From: Tsukamurella spumae
Lineage (GTDB): Bacteria > Actinomycetota > Actinomycetes > Mycobacteriales > Mycobacteriaceae
Direction of reading: 5' to 3'
DNA length: 64,000 nucleotides
NCBI RefSeq assembly: GCF_012396015.1
Contig: NZ_JAAXOQ010000010.1
Location: forward strand, 1 to 64,000
Part shown: piece after piece, positions 52,371-60,996 of the stretch
How the letters are laid out: each line of letters starts with the position of its first letter
Numbering within the stretch: the stretch's first letter is position 1
Translations under genes and position numbers: made by a program
Notes under the pieces: model-generated
What the model saw: only the letters and a program-made list of their open reading frames with translations
Database searches by the model: none
Told to the model about the DNA's origin: nothing

Positions 52371-54182
52371 GTGAGCTCTACGCATAAGAACACCACCGTT
52401 GGCATCGCGGACCTGGCCCGGGGCGTCGGCAAGCTGCTGCCCGATCTGCCCCTGCTGATCAAGGAGGGGCCGTCGATCCTGCTGCGCACGCAGACCAGCA
52501 AGGAGACGATCGGCACCGTGTTCCAGAAGCGGGCCGCGCAGCACCCGGCGCGCGACTTCCTCCGCTTCCACGGCGAGGGCATCAGCTACGGCGGGGCCAA
52601 TGCCACGGTGAACACCTATGCGCGCGTGCTGGAGCAACGGGGCGTGAAGGTGGGCGATGTGGTGGGCGTCGTCATGCACAACCACCCGCAGATGGTGCTG
52701 GCGATGCTGGCGATCGTCAAGGTCGGTGCCACCGCGGGCCTGGTGAACTACAACCAGCGCGGCGCCGTCCTCGCGCACAGTCTCGGCATCCTCGAGACCG
52801 GCACGATCATCACCGACGAGGAGGACCTCGAGGCCTTCGACTCGCTCGACGCCGCGGACCGCCCCGCCGACGGGGTGCTGCTCACCATCGACGAACTGGC
52901 CCGGCAGGCCCGGGAGCTGCGCGAGCGCGATCCCCGCGCCACGGAGAACCTGCCCGTGACCGCCACGCTGCCCGCGAGCACGCGCGCCTTCTACGTGTTC
53001 ACCTCGGGCACCACGGGCATGCCGAAGGCGTCGATCATGACCCACTACCGATGGCTCAAGGGCATGTCCGGATTCGGCGCGACGGCCGTCCGGATGCGCG
53101 GCGACGACGTCATGTACTGCCCGCTTCCGCTGTATCACAACAACGCCGCGCTCGTCGCGCTCGGCTCGGTGCTGGTCTCCGGCGCCACGCTGGCCGTGGG
53201 GCGCAAGTTCTCCGCGTCGAACTTCTGGGACGAGGCGAACGAGAACGCCGCGACGATGTTCATCTACATCGGCGAGATCTGCCGCTACCTGCTCAACCAG
53301 CCGCCGAAGCCCAGCGACAAGTCCAACACGATCCGCGTGGCCGCGGGCAACGGCATGCGGCCGGAGATCTGGCGGGAGTTCCAGGAGCGCTTCGGGATCG
53401 ACCGGATCATGGAGTTCTACGCGGCCAGCGAGACGAACATCGCCTTCGTCAACGTCTTCGACATCGAGGGCACCGTCGGGCTGTGCCCACTGCCGCACGC
53501 GGTCGTCGAGTACGACCTGGACACCGCTGGGCCCCTAAGGGATTCGCGCGGCCGGATGAAGCAGGTCAAGCGCGGGCAGAACGGCCTGCTGCTCACGAAG
53601 ATCACCAAGGCCGCGCCCTTCGACGGCTACACGGACGGCAAGGCGGGCGATGCCAAGCTGATCCGCGACGGCTTCAAGGACGGCGACGTCTGGTTCAACA
53701 CCGGTGACGTGGTGACCAAGCAGGGCTTCGACCACATCGCCTTCGTCGATCGACTCGGCGACACCTTCCGCTGGAAGGGCGAGAACGTGGCCACCACCGA
53801 GGTCGAGGGCGCGCTCGACGAGGCCGAGCAGGTGGAGGGCTCGATCGTCTACGGCGTCGCGATCCCCGGCGCGGACGGCAAGGCCGGCATGGCCGCCGTG
53901 AAGCTCGCCGAGGGCCACGACTTCGACGGTGCCGCCCTCGCCGCGGTGCTGCGGAACGAGCTGCCCGCGTACGCGATCCCGCTGTACGCGCGCGTCGTTC
54001 CCAGCCTGGAGGTCACCTCCACGTTCAAGAGTCTCAAGGGCGAGCTGCGCAAGCAGGGCTTCGCGGAGGCGGGCGAGGACCCGCTGTACGTCTTCGTCGG
54101 CGGCGCGGACGGTTACGTTCCCGCCTACGACGGCTACGCGGCCGATGTCGCGGCCGCCAAGGTCCCGGACCTGCGGACCTAG
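52371..54182 (+). CDS. fadD6: Long-chain acyl-CoA synthetase FadD6-like
   Basis: A 603-residue FATP/very-long-chain-type acyl-CoA synthetase. The ATP/AMP motif YVFTSGTTGMPKASIMTH, the FATP motif RIMEFYAASETN and the VDRLGDTFRWKGENV signature are all present; the C-terminal lysine motif region is ITSTFKSLKGELRKQGF-like. It activates fatty acids and may couple to uptake. GTG 52371 follows TAGGCT (52358-52363), which includes the stop of the LOG gene, by 7 nt, so it is probably leaderless. folP2 begins 2 bp after its stop. Position matches Rv1206. Confidence 0.9.
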   Translation: MSSTHKNTTVGIADLARGVGKLLPDLPLLIKEGPSILLRTQTSKETIGTVFQKRAAQHPARDFLRFHGEGISYGGANATVNTYARVLEQRGVKVGDVVGVVMHNHPQMVLAMLAIVKVGATAGLVNYNQRGAVLAHSLGILETGTIITDEEDLEAFDSLDAADRPADGVLLTIDELARQARELRERDPRATENLPVTATLPASTRAFYVFTSGTTGMPKASIMTHYRWLKGMSGFGATAVRMRGDDVMYCPLPLYHNNAALVALGSVLVSGATLAVGRKFSASNFWDEANENAATMFIYIGEICRYLLNQPPKPSDKSNTIRVAAGNGMRPEIWREFQERFGIDRIMEFYAASETNIAFVNVFDIEGTVGLCPLPHAVVEYDLDTAGPLRDSRGRMKQVKRGQNGLLLTKITKAAPFDGYTDGKAGDAKLIRDGFKDGDVWFNTGDVVTKQGFDHIAFVDRLGDTFRWKGENVATTEVEGALDEAEQVEGSIVYGVAIPGADGKAGMAAVKLAEGHDFDGAALAAVLRNELPAYAIPLYARVVPSLEVTSTFKSLKGELRKQGFAEAGEDPLYVFVGGADGYVPAYDGYAADVAAAKVPDLRT

Positions 54183-54183
54183 G

Positions 54184-55077
54184 GTGGACGGCGCCTCGCT
54201 CGGCCCGGATGGAGTGCGTTCCACCCTGTGCGGCCGCCCCGTTCCCACGGACCGCGCCCTGGTGATGGCCATCATCAACCGCACGCCGGACTCGTTCTAC
54301 GACAGGGGCAGCTACTTCGCCGTCGACGCGGCGCTGGAGCGGGTCGACACGGCGGTCGCGGAGGGCGCCGATGTCGTCGACGTGGGCGGTGTGAAGGCCG
54401 GTCCCGGCCAGGATGTGGATGTCACCGAGGAGATCGCCCGCACCGTGCCCTTCATCGCGCAGGTGCGCGACCGGCACCCGGACCTGTTGATCAGCGTGGA
54501 CACCTGGCGCGCCGCCGTCGGCGAGGCCGCGGTCGACGCGGGCGCGGACCTCATCAACGACACCTGGGCCGGCGCCGACCCGGACCTGCCGCGCGTCGCG
54601 GCCGCCACCGGCGCGGGCCTGGTGTGTTCGCATACGGGAGGCGCCGTGCCCCGGTCCCGGCCCTATCGCGTGCGGTACCCCGACGTGGTGGCGGACGTGC
54701 GTGAGAAGCTCACCGCCGCAGCCGAGGCCGCGTTCGCGGCAGGGGTGCGCGAGGACGGCATCGTCATCGATCCGACCCACGACTTCGGCAAGAACACCCA
54801 CCACGGGCTCGCGCTGCTGCGCGACCTGGGCGCTCTGGTGGACACCGGCTGGCCGGTTCTGATGGCCTTGTCCAACAAGGATTTCATCGGTGAGACGCTC
54901 GACGCCGGGCTCGAGGAGCGGGTCGCCGGGACCCTCGCCGCGACCGCGCTCGCCGCGCACGCCGGCGCGCGGATCTTCCGCGTGCACCAGGTCGCCGAGA
55001 CGCTGCGGGTGGTGCGGATGGTGGCAGCCATCGACGGCGCGCGCCCGCCCGCTCGGGTGATCCGGGGGCTGGCGTGA
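54184..55077 (+). CDS. folP2: Dihydropteroate synthase-like protein FolP2
   Basis: A 297-residue TIM-barrel protein of the DHPS family. It carries MAIINRTPDSFYD, VDVGGVKAGPG, SVDTWRAAV, LINDTWAGAD and the C-terminal RVHQVAETLRVVRM. The family condenses p-aminobenzoate with dihydropterin pyrophosphate, but the mycobacterial FolP2 paralogue is reported not to replace FolP1, so folate activity is doubtful; its conserved partner gpgS suggests another role. GTG 54184 is used here. A GTG at 54214 with GGATGGA upstream is an alternative start. Its stop overlaps the gpgS start. Confidence 0.85.
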   Translation: MDGASLGPDGVRSTLCGRPVPTDRALVMAIINRTPDSFYDRGSYFAVDAALERVDTAVAEGADVVDVGGVKAGPGQDVDVTEEIARTVPFIAQVRDRHPDLLISVDTWRAAVGEAAVDAGADLINDTWAGADPDLPRVAAATGAGLVCSHTGGAVPRSRPYRVRYPDVVADVREKLTAAAEAAFAAGVREDGIVIDPTHDFGKNTHHGLALLRDLGALVDTGWPVLMALSNKDFIGETLDAGLEERVAGTLAATALAAHAGARIFRVHQVAETLRVVRMVAAIDGARPPARVIRGLA

Positions 55078-56006
55078 GCGGCGAGGCGCCGCAGGCGCAT
55101 TCGAGTGAGCGGTTCTTCTCCGAGCCGGGGTGGACCGTCGAGGAACTGGTGGCCGCCAAACGCGGCCGGACGGTGTCCGTGGTGATGCCCGCCCTCAACG
55201 AGGAGGCCACCGTCGGCGGCGTGGTCGCGACGATCGCGCCCCTGGTCGGCACTCTCGTGGACGAGCTGATCGTGCTGGACTCCGGGTCGACCGATGCCAC
55301 GGCGGAGCGGGCCCGCGCCGCGGGGGCGACGGTGATCAGCCGGGAGGAGGCGGTTCCCGGGCTGCCGCCGGTGCCGGGCAAGGGCGAGGCGCTCTGGCGC
55401 GGGGTCGCCGCATCGTCGGGCGACCTGATCGCCTTCATCGACTCCGACCTCATCGAGCCGGATCCGCGTTACGTGCCGCGCCTGTTGGGGCCCATGCTGT
55501 TCCATCCCGAGGTCCATCTCGTCAAGGCCTACTACCGGCGGCCGCTGCGCGTGTTCAAACAGGGCGAGGACCCGACCGGCGGGGGCCGCGTCACGGAGCT
55601 CGTCGCACGCCCACTGCTGGCCGCGCTCCGGCCGCCGCTGCGCGCCGTGCTGCAGCCGCTCGGTGGCGAGTACGCGGGCACCCGCGAGTTCCTCGCGTCC
55701 GTGCCCTTCGCGCCCGGGTACGGCGTGGAGATCGGGCTGTTGCTCGACGCGGAGGCGCGCTACGGGCTGGCCGGCATCGCGCAGGTGAACCTGTCGGTCC
55801 GCAAGCACCGCAACCGCGACCTGCGGGACCTGGGCGTGATGAGCCGCCAGATCATGGGCGTCGCGCTGCGGCGCTGCGGCATCGAGGACTCGGGCGCGGG
55901 CATCACGCAGTACCTCGTCGATCCCGGCCCCGGCGACGCCTTCACCGAGGTCACGACGGATCTGTACCTGCAGGACCGCCCGCCCGTGGAGTCGTTGGAC
56001 CGCTGA
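55074..56006 (+). CDS. gpgS: Glucosyl-3-phosphoglycerate synthase
   Basis: A 310-residue GT81/GT-A enzyme joining glucose from (N)UDP-glucose to 3-phosphoglycerate, the first step of methylglucose lipopolysaccharide. The nucleotide-sugar region VVMPALNEEATVGGVV, the DxD-type IDSDL at D123-D125, and the acceptor-loop PLGGEYAGTREFL are present. The GTG start overlaps the folP2 stop (GTGA). Position matches Rv1208; the gene that normally follows (DivIVA-domain, Rv1209) is separated here by a 2-kb insertion. Confidence 0.93.
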   Translation: MSGEAPQAHSSERFFSEPGWTVEELVAAKRGRTVSVVMPALNEEATVGGVVATIAPLVGTLVDELIVLDSGSTDATAERARAAGATVISREEAVPGLPPVPGKGEALWRGVAASSGDLIAFIDSDLIEPDPRYVPRLLGPMLFHPEVHLVKAYYRRPLRVFKQGEDPTGGGRVTELVARPLLAALRPPLRAVLQPLGGEYAGTREFLASVPFAPGYGVEIGLLLDAEARYGLAGIAQVNLSVRKHRNRDLRDLGVMSRQIMGVALRRCGIEDSGAGITQYLVDPGPGDAFTEVTTDLYLQDRPPVESLDR

Positions 56007-56011
56007 CCGCA

Positions 56012-56150
56012 AGTACTTACGTGGGCAAGCGTCCCCGCACCTGGCTGTCGTTGACCGCACAGGGGCGCACGGCTTTCCAGTCCCACCTCGCCGCGCTGCG
56101 GCGGATCGCGGGCCCGACACCCGCAGACCTCACGAGGACAGGAGCGCGTC
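56012..56150 (+). pseudogene. Remnant of a winged-helix (MarR/HTH_34-type) regulator
   Basis: Directly after the gpgS stop, one frame encodes about 45 residues beginning TYVGKRPRTWLSLTAQGRT and continuing FQSHLAALRRIAG. This is the C-terminal wing and dimer helix of small (about 100-residue) winged-helix regulators in which YVGKRPRTWLSLTPEGR follows the recognition helix. The N-terminal two thirds are missing, and no stop closes the frame at the expected place. It is a scrap of a regulator left between conserved genes and marks an old insertion/deletion boundary. Similarity is judged from memory. Confidence 0.6.
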
Positions 56151-56825
56151 CAGTGCCGCGGCACCGGAGAGGAGGGCGCGGCCCCGTCGGGCCAGGGACG
56201 CCCGCCAGCCGTCCAGTGTCTCGCGCAACGGCTCCACACCGCCCGCGTCCCGCACGCGTCCGGTGAGCTCCGCGATGCGGGCGAGGCCGTAGCCGCCGCG
56301 GCGGAGCTGCTGCGCCATGCGGGCGTCGCGGAGGTCGGCCGCCCGGTAGACCCGGTATCCCGTGGCCCGGTCCCGCTGCGGCCGAACGATCCCCGCGCGC
56401 TCCCACGTGCGGAGCGTTGCGGGCACCACGCCCAGCAGCCCGGCGACCTCGCCGACGAGCAGTGCGGGCCCCGGGTCGTCCTCGGGATCATCGAGGCCGT
56501 CGAGCGCGGCGCGCACGCGGCGAAAGGTCCGGCGATCCTCGGCCGCCTCCGCGTGGGCCTCGTCGAGCAGGGCGAGGGCGGTGTCGAGGTCGTCCCGGTG
56601 CACGGCGCGCAGGATCTGCCCCGCCCGCGCGTGCCCGCACCCGGGGACCAGTGCGAGGAACGCGTCGAGGGCCAGACGGTGCGCCTGCGTGTACGCCCGG
56701 TAGCCCGCGGGGGTGCGCGCGGCCGGAGGCAGGATCCCCTGCTCCTCGTAGTTGCGGATCGCCTGGGTGGAGAGCCCGTGCGGCCGCGCGAGGTCGACGG
56801 GGCGCAGCACTGGTTGAGGGTTCAT
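56130..56825 (-). CDS. TioE-like regulator with two MerR-type DNA-binding domains
   Basis: A 231-residue protein. The first MerR HTH (about residues 5-45: LRPVDLARPHGLSTQAIRNYEEQGILPPA in parts) is followed by PAGYRAYT. A middle helical part precedes a second, independent MerR HTH (about 115-165: LLVGEVAGLLGVVPATLRTWERAGIVRPQRD in parts, then TGYRVYRAADLRD), and a C-terminal helix ends it. This double-headed form is known from the TioE group of actinobacterial regulators. ATG 56825 is used; a TTG at 56873 lies in frame but inside the promoter. It is divergent from an erythromycin-esterase-like gene, its probable target. Confidence 0.82.
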   Translation of the reverse strand: MNPQPVLRPVDLARPHGLSTQAIRNYEEQGILPPAARTPAGYRAYTQAHRLALDAFLALVPGCGHARAGQILRAVHRDDLDTALALLDEAHAEAAEDRRTFRRVRAALDGLDDPEDDPGPALLVGEVAGLLGVVPATLRTWERAGIVRPQRDRATGYRVYRAADLRDARMAQQLRRGGYGLARIAELTGRVRDAGGVEPLRETLDGWRASLARRGRALLSGAAALDALLSS

Positions 56826-56868
56826 GGCTGTTCTCAGGGGTTGATCGACTGGAAGTATCAATGGAGTG

Positions 56869-56886
56869 TTCAACGATACCGTTGAA
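56869..56886. promoter_or_regulatory. Inverted repeat between tioE-like and esterase genes
   Basis: TTCAACG (56869-56875), a 4-bp centre ATAC, and CGTTGAA (56880-56886) form a perfect 18-bp inverted repeat. It overlaps TACCGT (56877-56882), the putative -10 of the esterase gene 7 nt before its ATG. Likely operator of the MerR-type regulator. Confidence 0.65.
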
Positions 56887-56889
56887 GGA

Positions 56890-58068
56890 ATGGATCACCA
56901 CCCCGTCGACCTGGTCGACCTCCTCGACGCCCTGCCCACCGCGACCCGCCTGCTCGCCCTCGGCGAGCCGATGCACGGCTCCGAGGAGATCCTCCGCGCC
57001 CGCAACGCGGTCGTCGAGGACCTGGTGCTGCGCGGCGGCTACCGCTCGATCGCCGTGGAGTCCGAATTTCACCGCGCGCCCCTGGTCGACGAGTACCTGG
57101 CCGGCGCGGACCTCGCTCTCGAGCGCGTGCTCGAGGAGGGCCTCAGCCATCCCTACCTGCACCGACTGGACGCGACGCGGGAGCTGCTGGTCCGGCTTCG
57201 CGAGATCAACCGGGACCTGGAGTCGCCGGTGCGGTTCTACGGCTTCGACGGCCCGATGGAGATGGCAGCCGCGCCGAGTCCGCGGGAGCATCTGCTGCGG
57301 CTGCGGGCCGCACTCGCCGACCTCGGCGCGCACGTCCCCGCCGAGTCCGCCCTCGACGACTTGCTCGGCGACGACGCGCGGTGGACCGAGGAACGCGCGA
57401 TGTACGAGGCGGACCGGGGCGTGGGGCGCACCGTCGACGCCGAGCGGCTGCGCGTCCTGGCGGACGACCTGTGCGCCCTGCTCGAGGAGCGCGCGCCCGA
57501 GCTCGCCGGGCCGGGGGACGCGGGGTGGCGGTTGCGCGCCGACGCGCGCACCGCGGTCGGGCTGCTGCGGTACCACGCGATCATGGCGACCGACACGCCC
57601 GATCGCCTCGGGCGCCTCAGCGCGCATCGCGACGCCATGATGGGGCGCAACCTGCTGGCGATCGCGGGCCGGGAGGCGGAGCGGGGCGGCACCGTCGTGC
57701 TCGCGCACAACCTGCACCTGCAGCGCGGCGCGAGCGAGATGTGGATGGGCCCGCACCCGGTGCGGTGGTTCAGCGCGGGGGCGCAGGTCGCGGCGCGGCT
57801 CGGCGACGGGTACCGGTTCGTGGCCATGGCGATCGGCGCGGCGCCCGCGCACGGTCTGGCGGAGCCGGGACCGGGCACCGTCGAGGGGGAGCTGTTCCGC
57901 ACCCAGGACGTCCCGGCCCGCCTGTACCGCGGCCCGGAGCTCCGGGAGCGGCTGCGGGGCGCGGTGCGGCGCGCGGACCGCGACACGCGCGGCGCGTACT
58001 TCCCGCTCGACCCGGACCGGCCGGCCGAGGCCGACGGTGTCCTCTTCCTGCGGGAGGTTCGGGCATGA
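56890..58068 (+). CDS. Erythromycin esterase-family protein
   Basis: A 392-residue member of the EreA/EreB superfamily (PF05139). The family active-site pattern is visible as the early His in LGEPMHGSEEI, Glu/His in AVESEFHRAP, and a late His in LAHNLHLQRG. The Ere enzymes hydrolyse the macrolide lactone, but most family members are of unknown substrate, so a resistance role cannot be assumed. ATG 56890 is 7 nt after TACCGT; an upstream in-frame GTG 56866 is an alternative. Divergent from a TioE-like regulator; the pair looks like a self-contained inducible module inserted in a conserved block. Confidence 0.78.
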   Translation: MDHHPVDLVDLLDALPTATRLLALGEPMHGSEEILRARNAVVEDLVLRGGYRSIAVESEFHRAPLVDEYLAGADLALERVLEEGLSHPYLHRLDATRELLVRLREINRDLESPVRFYGFDGPMEMAAAPSPREHLLRLRAALADLGAHVPAESALDDLLGDDARWTEERAMYEADRGVGRTVDAERLRVLADDLCALLEERAPELAGPGDAGWRLRADARTAVGLLRYHAIMATDTPDRLGRLSAHRDAMMGRNLLAIAGREAERGGTVVLAHNLHLQRGASEMWMGPHPVRWFSAGAQVAARLGDGYRFVAMAIGAAPAHGLAEPGPGTVEGELFRTQDVPARLYRGPELRERLRGAVRRADRDTRGAYFPLDPDRPAEADGVLFLREVRA

Positions 58069-58075
58069 TGGCCCC

Positions 58076-58396
58076 ATGGTGATCGTGCTGTACGCCCTGG
58101 GACTGCTGGCCGTGGCCGCGGTCCTGTACGGCGTCGCTGCGCTCGTGTTCGGGCGCGGCGACGAGACTCCGCCGCTGGAGACCGGCGCCACGCCGACGGT
58201 GCTCCCCGCGGACGACGTGGCGGGCGCCGACGTCCGCGCGCTCCGATTCCAACAGGTGGTACGCGGGTACAAGCCCGCCGAGGTGGACTGGGCGCTCGAA
58301 CGCCTGGCACGCGAGATCGACGTCCTGCGGGCGCGTCTCGCCGCGGAGCAGGGGCCCCCGGCGGCCGTCCCGGAGGGCTCCGAGGGAGGCGATTAG
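58076..58396 (+). CDS. DivIVA-domain membrane protein (Rv1209-like)
   Basis: A 106-residue protein with an N-terminal transmembrane helix (about 2-24, VIVLYALGLLAVAAVLYGVA). A short acidic linker and a C-terminal DivIVA-type segment follow (VRALRFQQVVRGYKPAEVDW, then ALERLAREIDVLRARL), the pattern found in many actinobacterial cell-envelope proteins. It is the Rv1209 counterpart by position, upstream of the DUF3117 gene. The next M. tuberculosis gene, tagA (Rv1210), is missing here. CATGAT lies 6 nt before the ATG as a weak -10; no ribosome binding site is visible. Confidence 0.8.
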   Translation: MVIVLYALGLLAVAAVLYGVAALVFGRGDETPPLETGATPTVLPADDVAGADVRALRFQQVVRGYKPAEVDWALERLAREIDVLRARLAAEQGPPAAVPEGSEGGD

Positions 58397-58507
58397 CGGG
58401 GCCGTCGCCCGAGTCCGCGCCGATCGCCGCAGCGCACAGGCTAGAATGTGGAGCGGACCCGGTTCGGGCGTGCTCGGGGCGGGTGAAGGATCTGAAGGGA
58501 GCAACGG

Positions 58508-58675
58508 ATGGCGGCGATGAAGCCACGTACGGGGGACGGCCCCTTGGAAGCGACCAAGGAGGGGCGCGGGATCGTGATGCGCGTACCCCTGGAGGGTGGT
58601 GGACGACTCGTGGTGGAGCTGACGCCGGACGAGGCTGCGGCCCTCGGCGAGGAGCTGCGCGGCGTCACGTCGTGA
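58508..58675 (+). CDS. DUF3117 small conserved protein (Rv1211-like)
   Basis: A 55-residue protein, MAAMKPRTGDGPLEATKEGR at its start, matching the small DUF3117 family that is nearly invariant across actinobacteria. No function is known. It is acidic/basic mixed, with a hydrophobic strand pair (IVMRVPLEGGGRLVVELTPD) suggesting a small beta fold. GAAGGGAG lies 7-10 nt upstream of the ATG, and TAGAAT at about 58443-58448 is a probable -10. A hairpin terminator follows at 58701. Confidence 0.9.
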   Translation: MAAMKPRTGDGPLEATKEGRGIVMRVPLEGGGRLVVELTPDEAAALGEELRGVTS

Positions 58676-58700
58676 CATCGGTGGAGTTGCTGTTTCTGTA

Positions 58701-58738
58701 GATCCCGTGCGGTGCGAACCGCGCGGGATCTCCGCTTT
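58701..58738 (+). terminator. Intrinsic terminator after DUF3117 gene
   Basis: GATCCCGTGCGGT (58701-58713) pairs with ACCGCGCGGGATC (58718-58730), with one G-T wobble, over a 4-nt loop; TTTT follows shortly after. Translation starts placed inside this hairpin for the next gene are therefore unlikely. Confidence 0.75.
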
Positions 58739-58751
58739 TCGGGGGTATTCG

Positions 58752-59615
58752 GTGGTGCACGTCCCGCCCGGTCTGACCGCGGTCCTGCCGGCTCTCGCCT
58801 GTCCGCACTGCGGCGGCGAGCTGGAGGCCGACGGCGGGACCCTGCTGTGCCCGCGCGGGCACGGCTTCGACATCGCTCGCCAGGGCTATGTCTCGCTGCT
58901 CGCCGGTGACGCGAGCGGCCTCATCGCGGACGACGCGGCGATGATCGCCGCGCGCGAGCGCTTCTTCGCGACCGGGCACTACGAACAGTTCCACGCCGCG
59001 GTCGCGGCGGCCGCCGCCGACGCCCCGCCGGGTCCGGTCCTGGATTGCGGCGCGGGGGAGGGCGCCTATCTGGCGCGGGTGTGCGCCGCCCGCGCCGACA
59101 CCGGGGCCGGGGGCACCGGCATCGGGCTCGACCTGTCCAAGCCCGCCGCCCGGCGCACGGCGCGACGCGGGACGGGGATCGGCGCGGTGGTCGCCAACGG
59201 CTGGGCGCGACTGCCCATCGCCGACGGTGCCGTCGCCGCCGTCCTCTCGGTGTTCGCGCCGCGCAACGCCGCGGAGTTCGCGCGCGTGCTGGCGCCCGGC
59301 GGGCGACTCGTCGTGCTCACGCCGGGCCCGAATCATCTCCGGCAGCTGGTCGAGCCGCTCGGGATGATCTCCGTCGAGGAGGGCAAGGTTGCCAGGCTCG
59401 ACGGTGCGCTGCACGACTTCGAGCTGCTCTCCCGCGAGAAGCACGAGTGGATCATGGAGCTCACGGCCGCCGCCGCGACGGACCTCGTCGCGATGGGGCC
59501 CAGCGCGCATCACGGCTCGCCGGAGGATCGCGCCGCGGCGATCGGGCGGCTCACCGCGTCCGGCACCGCAGCGGTGACGGCGTCGGGCACCGTCAGCGTC
59601 TACCGCCTGCGGTAG
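58752..59615 (+). CDS. RlmA-type 23S rRNA (guanine-N1) methyltransferase-like protein
   Basis: A 287-residue SAM-dependent methyltransferase. The N-terminal zinc ribbon has cysteines at LACPHCGG and [10 protein letters not shown], followed by the RlmA-type [11 protein letters not shown]. The SAM motif is [11 protein letters not shown], then GIGLDLSK, and the catalytic-loop region SVFAPRN. RlmA methylates G745 (or G748 with TlrB), the latter giving tylosin resistance; which base is modified here is not deducible. I start at GTG 58752 (a second GTG at 58755), since earlier codons lie in a terminator. The nearby erythromycin-esterase-like gene makes a macrolide link tempting but unsupported. Confidence 0.85.
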   Translation: MVHVPPGLTAVLPALACPHCGGELEADGGTLLCPRGHGFDIARQGYVSLLAGDASGLIADDAAMIAARERFFATGHYEQFHAAVAAAAADAPPGPVLDCGAGEGAYLARVCAARADTGAGGTGIGLDLSKPAARRTARRGTGIGAVVANGWARLPIADGAVAAVLSVFAPRNAAEFARVLAPGGRLVVLTPGPNHLRQLVEPLGMISVEEGKVARLDGALHDFELLSREKHEWIMELTAAAATDLVAMGPSAHHGSPEDRAAAIGRLTASGTAAVTASGTVSVYRLR

Positions 59616-59646
59616 CGGGGCACCGTCGGCCCCGGGGGACCGGGCG

Positions 59647-60828
59647 CTAGGCGCGGGCCGCGAGCGCGTGCCGGTACACCTCCAGCGTCTGGGCGGCGAT
59701 GGACTCCCAGCTGAAGTCGGCGACCGCGCGGGCACGGCCCGCGGCGCCGTACGCGGCGGCGCGGGCCGGATCCGCGCAGAGTGCGTTGACCGCGGAGGCG
59801 AGGTCCGCCTCGAAGGCGGCGGTGTCGGCCTCGTCGTAGTGCACCAGCGTGCCGGTCTCGCCGTCGACGACCACCTCGGGGATGCCGCCCACGTCCGAGG
59901 CGACGACGGCGGTGCCGCACGCCATGGCCTCGAGGTTGACGATGCCCAGCGGCTCGTACACGGATGGGCAGACGAACACCGATGCGGCGCTGAGGATCTC
60001 ACGCACCTTGGGGGTGGGCAGCATGTCCTGGACCCAGTGCACCCCGTCACGCGACTCGGCGAGCGCGGCCACCGCGTCCGCCGTCTCCGCGGCGATCTCT
60101 GGGGTGTCGGGCGCGCCGGCGCAGAGCACCAGCTGGACGTCCGGATCGAACCGGTGGGCGGCCGCGATGAGGTGCTTCACGCCCTTCTGCCGCGTGATCC
60201 GGCCGACGAAGGCGACGATCGGCCGGTCCGGATCGATGTGCCGCTCGACGAGCGGCGAGTCCTCGCCGAAGGTCGGCGCCGGGTGCCAGACCTGCGAGTC
60301 GATCCCGTTGAGCACCACGTGGACCCGGCCCGGATCCAGATTCGGGTAGGCCTCGAGCACGTCCTTGGCCATGCCCCGGCTGACGGCGATCACCGCGTCG
60401 GCGTATTCGACCGCGTTGCGCTCGGACCAGCTGGAGAGGCGGTAGCCGCCGCCGAGCTGCTCGGCCTTCCACGGGCGGTGCGGTTCCAGCGAGTGCGCGG
60501 TGAGGATGTGCGGCACGCCGTAGAGCTGCCCGGCCACGTGCCCGGCGAGGCCCGTGTACCAGGTGTGGCTGTGCACGACCTCGGCCCCGGCCGCGAGGTT
60601 CGCCATGCGCAGCTGCGTGGAGAACATCTCGAGGGCGGTGTTGGCACCGGCCAGTGCGGGATCGGGGTCGGAGACGGTCACGTCGTCCATATCGGGCCGG
60701 GGGGCGCCCATGCAGTGCACGTCCACCTCGCACAGGTCGCGCAGTCGGGCGACGAGCTCCGTCACGTGCACGCCCGCCCCGCCGTAGACCTCCGGTGGGT
60801 ACTCCCTCGTCATCATCGCTACGCGCAT
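59647..60828 (-). CDS. glgA: Glycogen synthase / maltose-1-phosphate synthase (GT4)
   Basis: A 393-residue GT4 glycosyltransferase, orthologous by position and sequence to Rv1212c (GlgA/GlgM), which uses ADP-glucose to extend glycogen or to make maltose-1-phosphate for the GlgE pathway. The N-terminal [12 protein letters not shown], the central [14 protein letters not shown] and the [18 protein letters not shown] donor-binding motif are clear. ATG 60828 follows TAGCGT (minus strand, 60836-60841) by 7 nt, so it is leaderless. It is divergent from glgC, which makes its substrate. Confidence 0.93.
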   Translation of the reverse strand: MRVAMMTREYPPEVYGGAGVHVTELVARLRDLCEVDVHCMGAPRPDMDDVTVSDPDPALAGANTALEMFSTQLRMANLAAGAEVVHSHTWYTGLAGHVAGQLYGVPHILTAHSLEPHRPWKAEQLGGGYRLSSWSERNAVEYADAVIAVSRGMAKDVLEAYPNLDPGRVHVVLNGIDSQVWHPAPTFGEDSPLVERHIDPDRPIVAFVGRITRQKGVKHLIAAAHRFDPDVQLVLCAGAPDTPEIAAETADAVAALAESRDGVHWVQDMLPTPKVREILSAASVFVCPSVYEPLGIVNLEAMACGTAVVASDVGGIPEVVVDGETGTLVHYDEADTAAFEADLASAVNALCADPARAAAYGAAGRARAVADFSWESIAAQTLEVYRHALAARA

Positions 60829-60996
60829 GGCGTCCACGCTAGAGCCTGCGGTGCCGGTCCGTGGGATGTTCCGTGCAGCGCGGATGCTGCGGTTCGTCTG
60901 TGGTTGTCCGCCCGTACGTCTGTGCTTTGCAGTGCGTTCGGATGCACTGTCGCAGAACACTGCACGTGCGCCCGGAATGGGGTTAGCGTGGACCCC
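60829..60996. promoter_or_regulatory. Divergent glgA-glgC promoter region
   Basis: Both genes have TAGCGT 7 nt before their start codon with near-identical spacers (GGACGCC before glgA, GGACCCC before glgC; boxes at 60836-60841 minus and 60984-60989 plus), so both mRNAs should be leaderless and co-regulated. In the 168-bp gap, TGCAGTGC..TGCACTG elements (around 60928-60966) recur, but no regulator can be named. Confidence 0.65.

Noticed and set aside
58707-58752. Earlier start (58707) for the RlmA-like methyltransferase
   Set aside because: It lies inside the terminator hairpin of the preceding gene and adds 15 residues without family similarity.
57000-59615. A macrolide-resistance island (esterase-like gene plus RlmA-like methyltransferase)
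   Set aside because: The methyltransferase belongs to the conserved core block, and most members of both families are not resistance enzymes, so the link is coincidental on present evidence.
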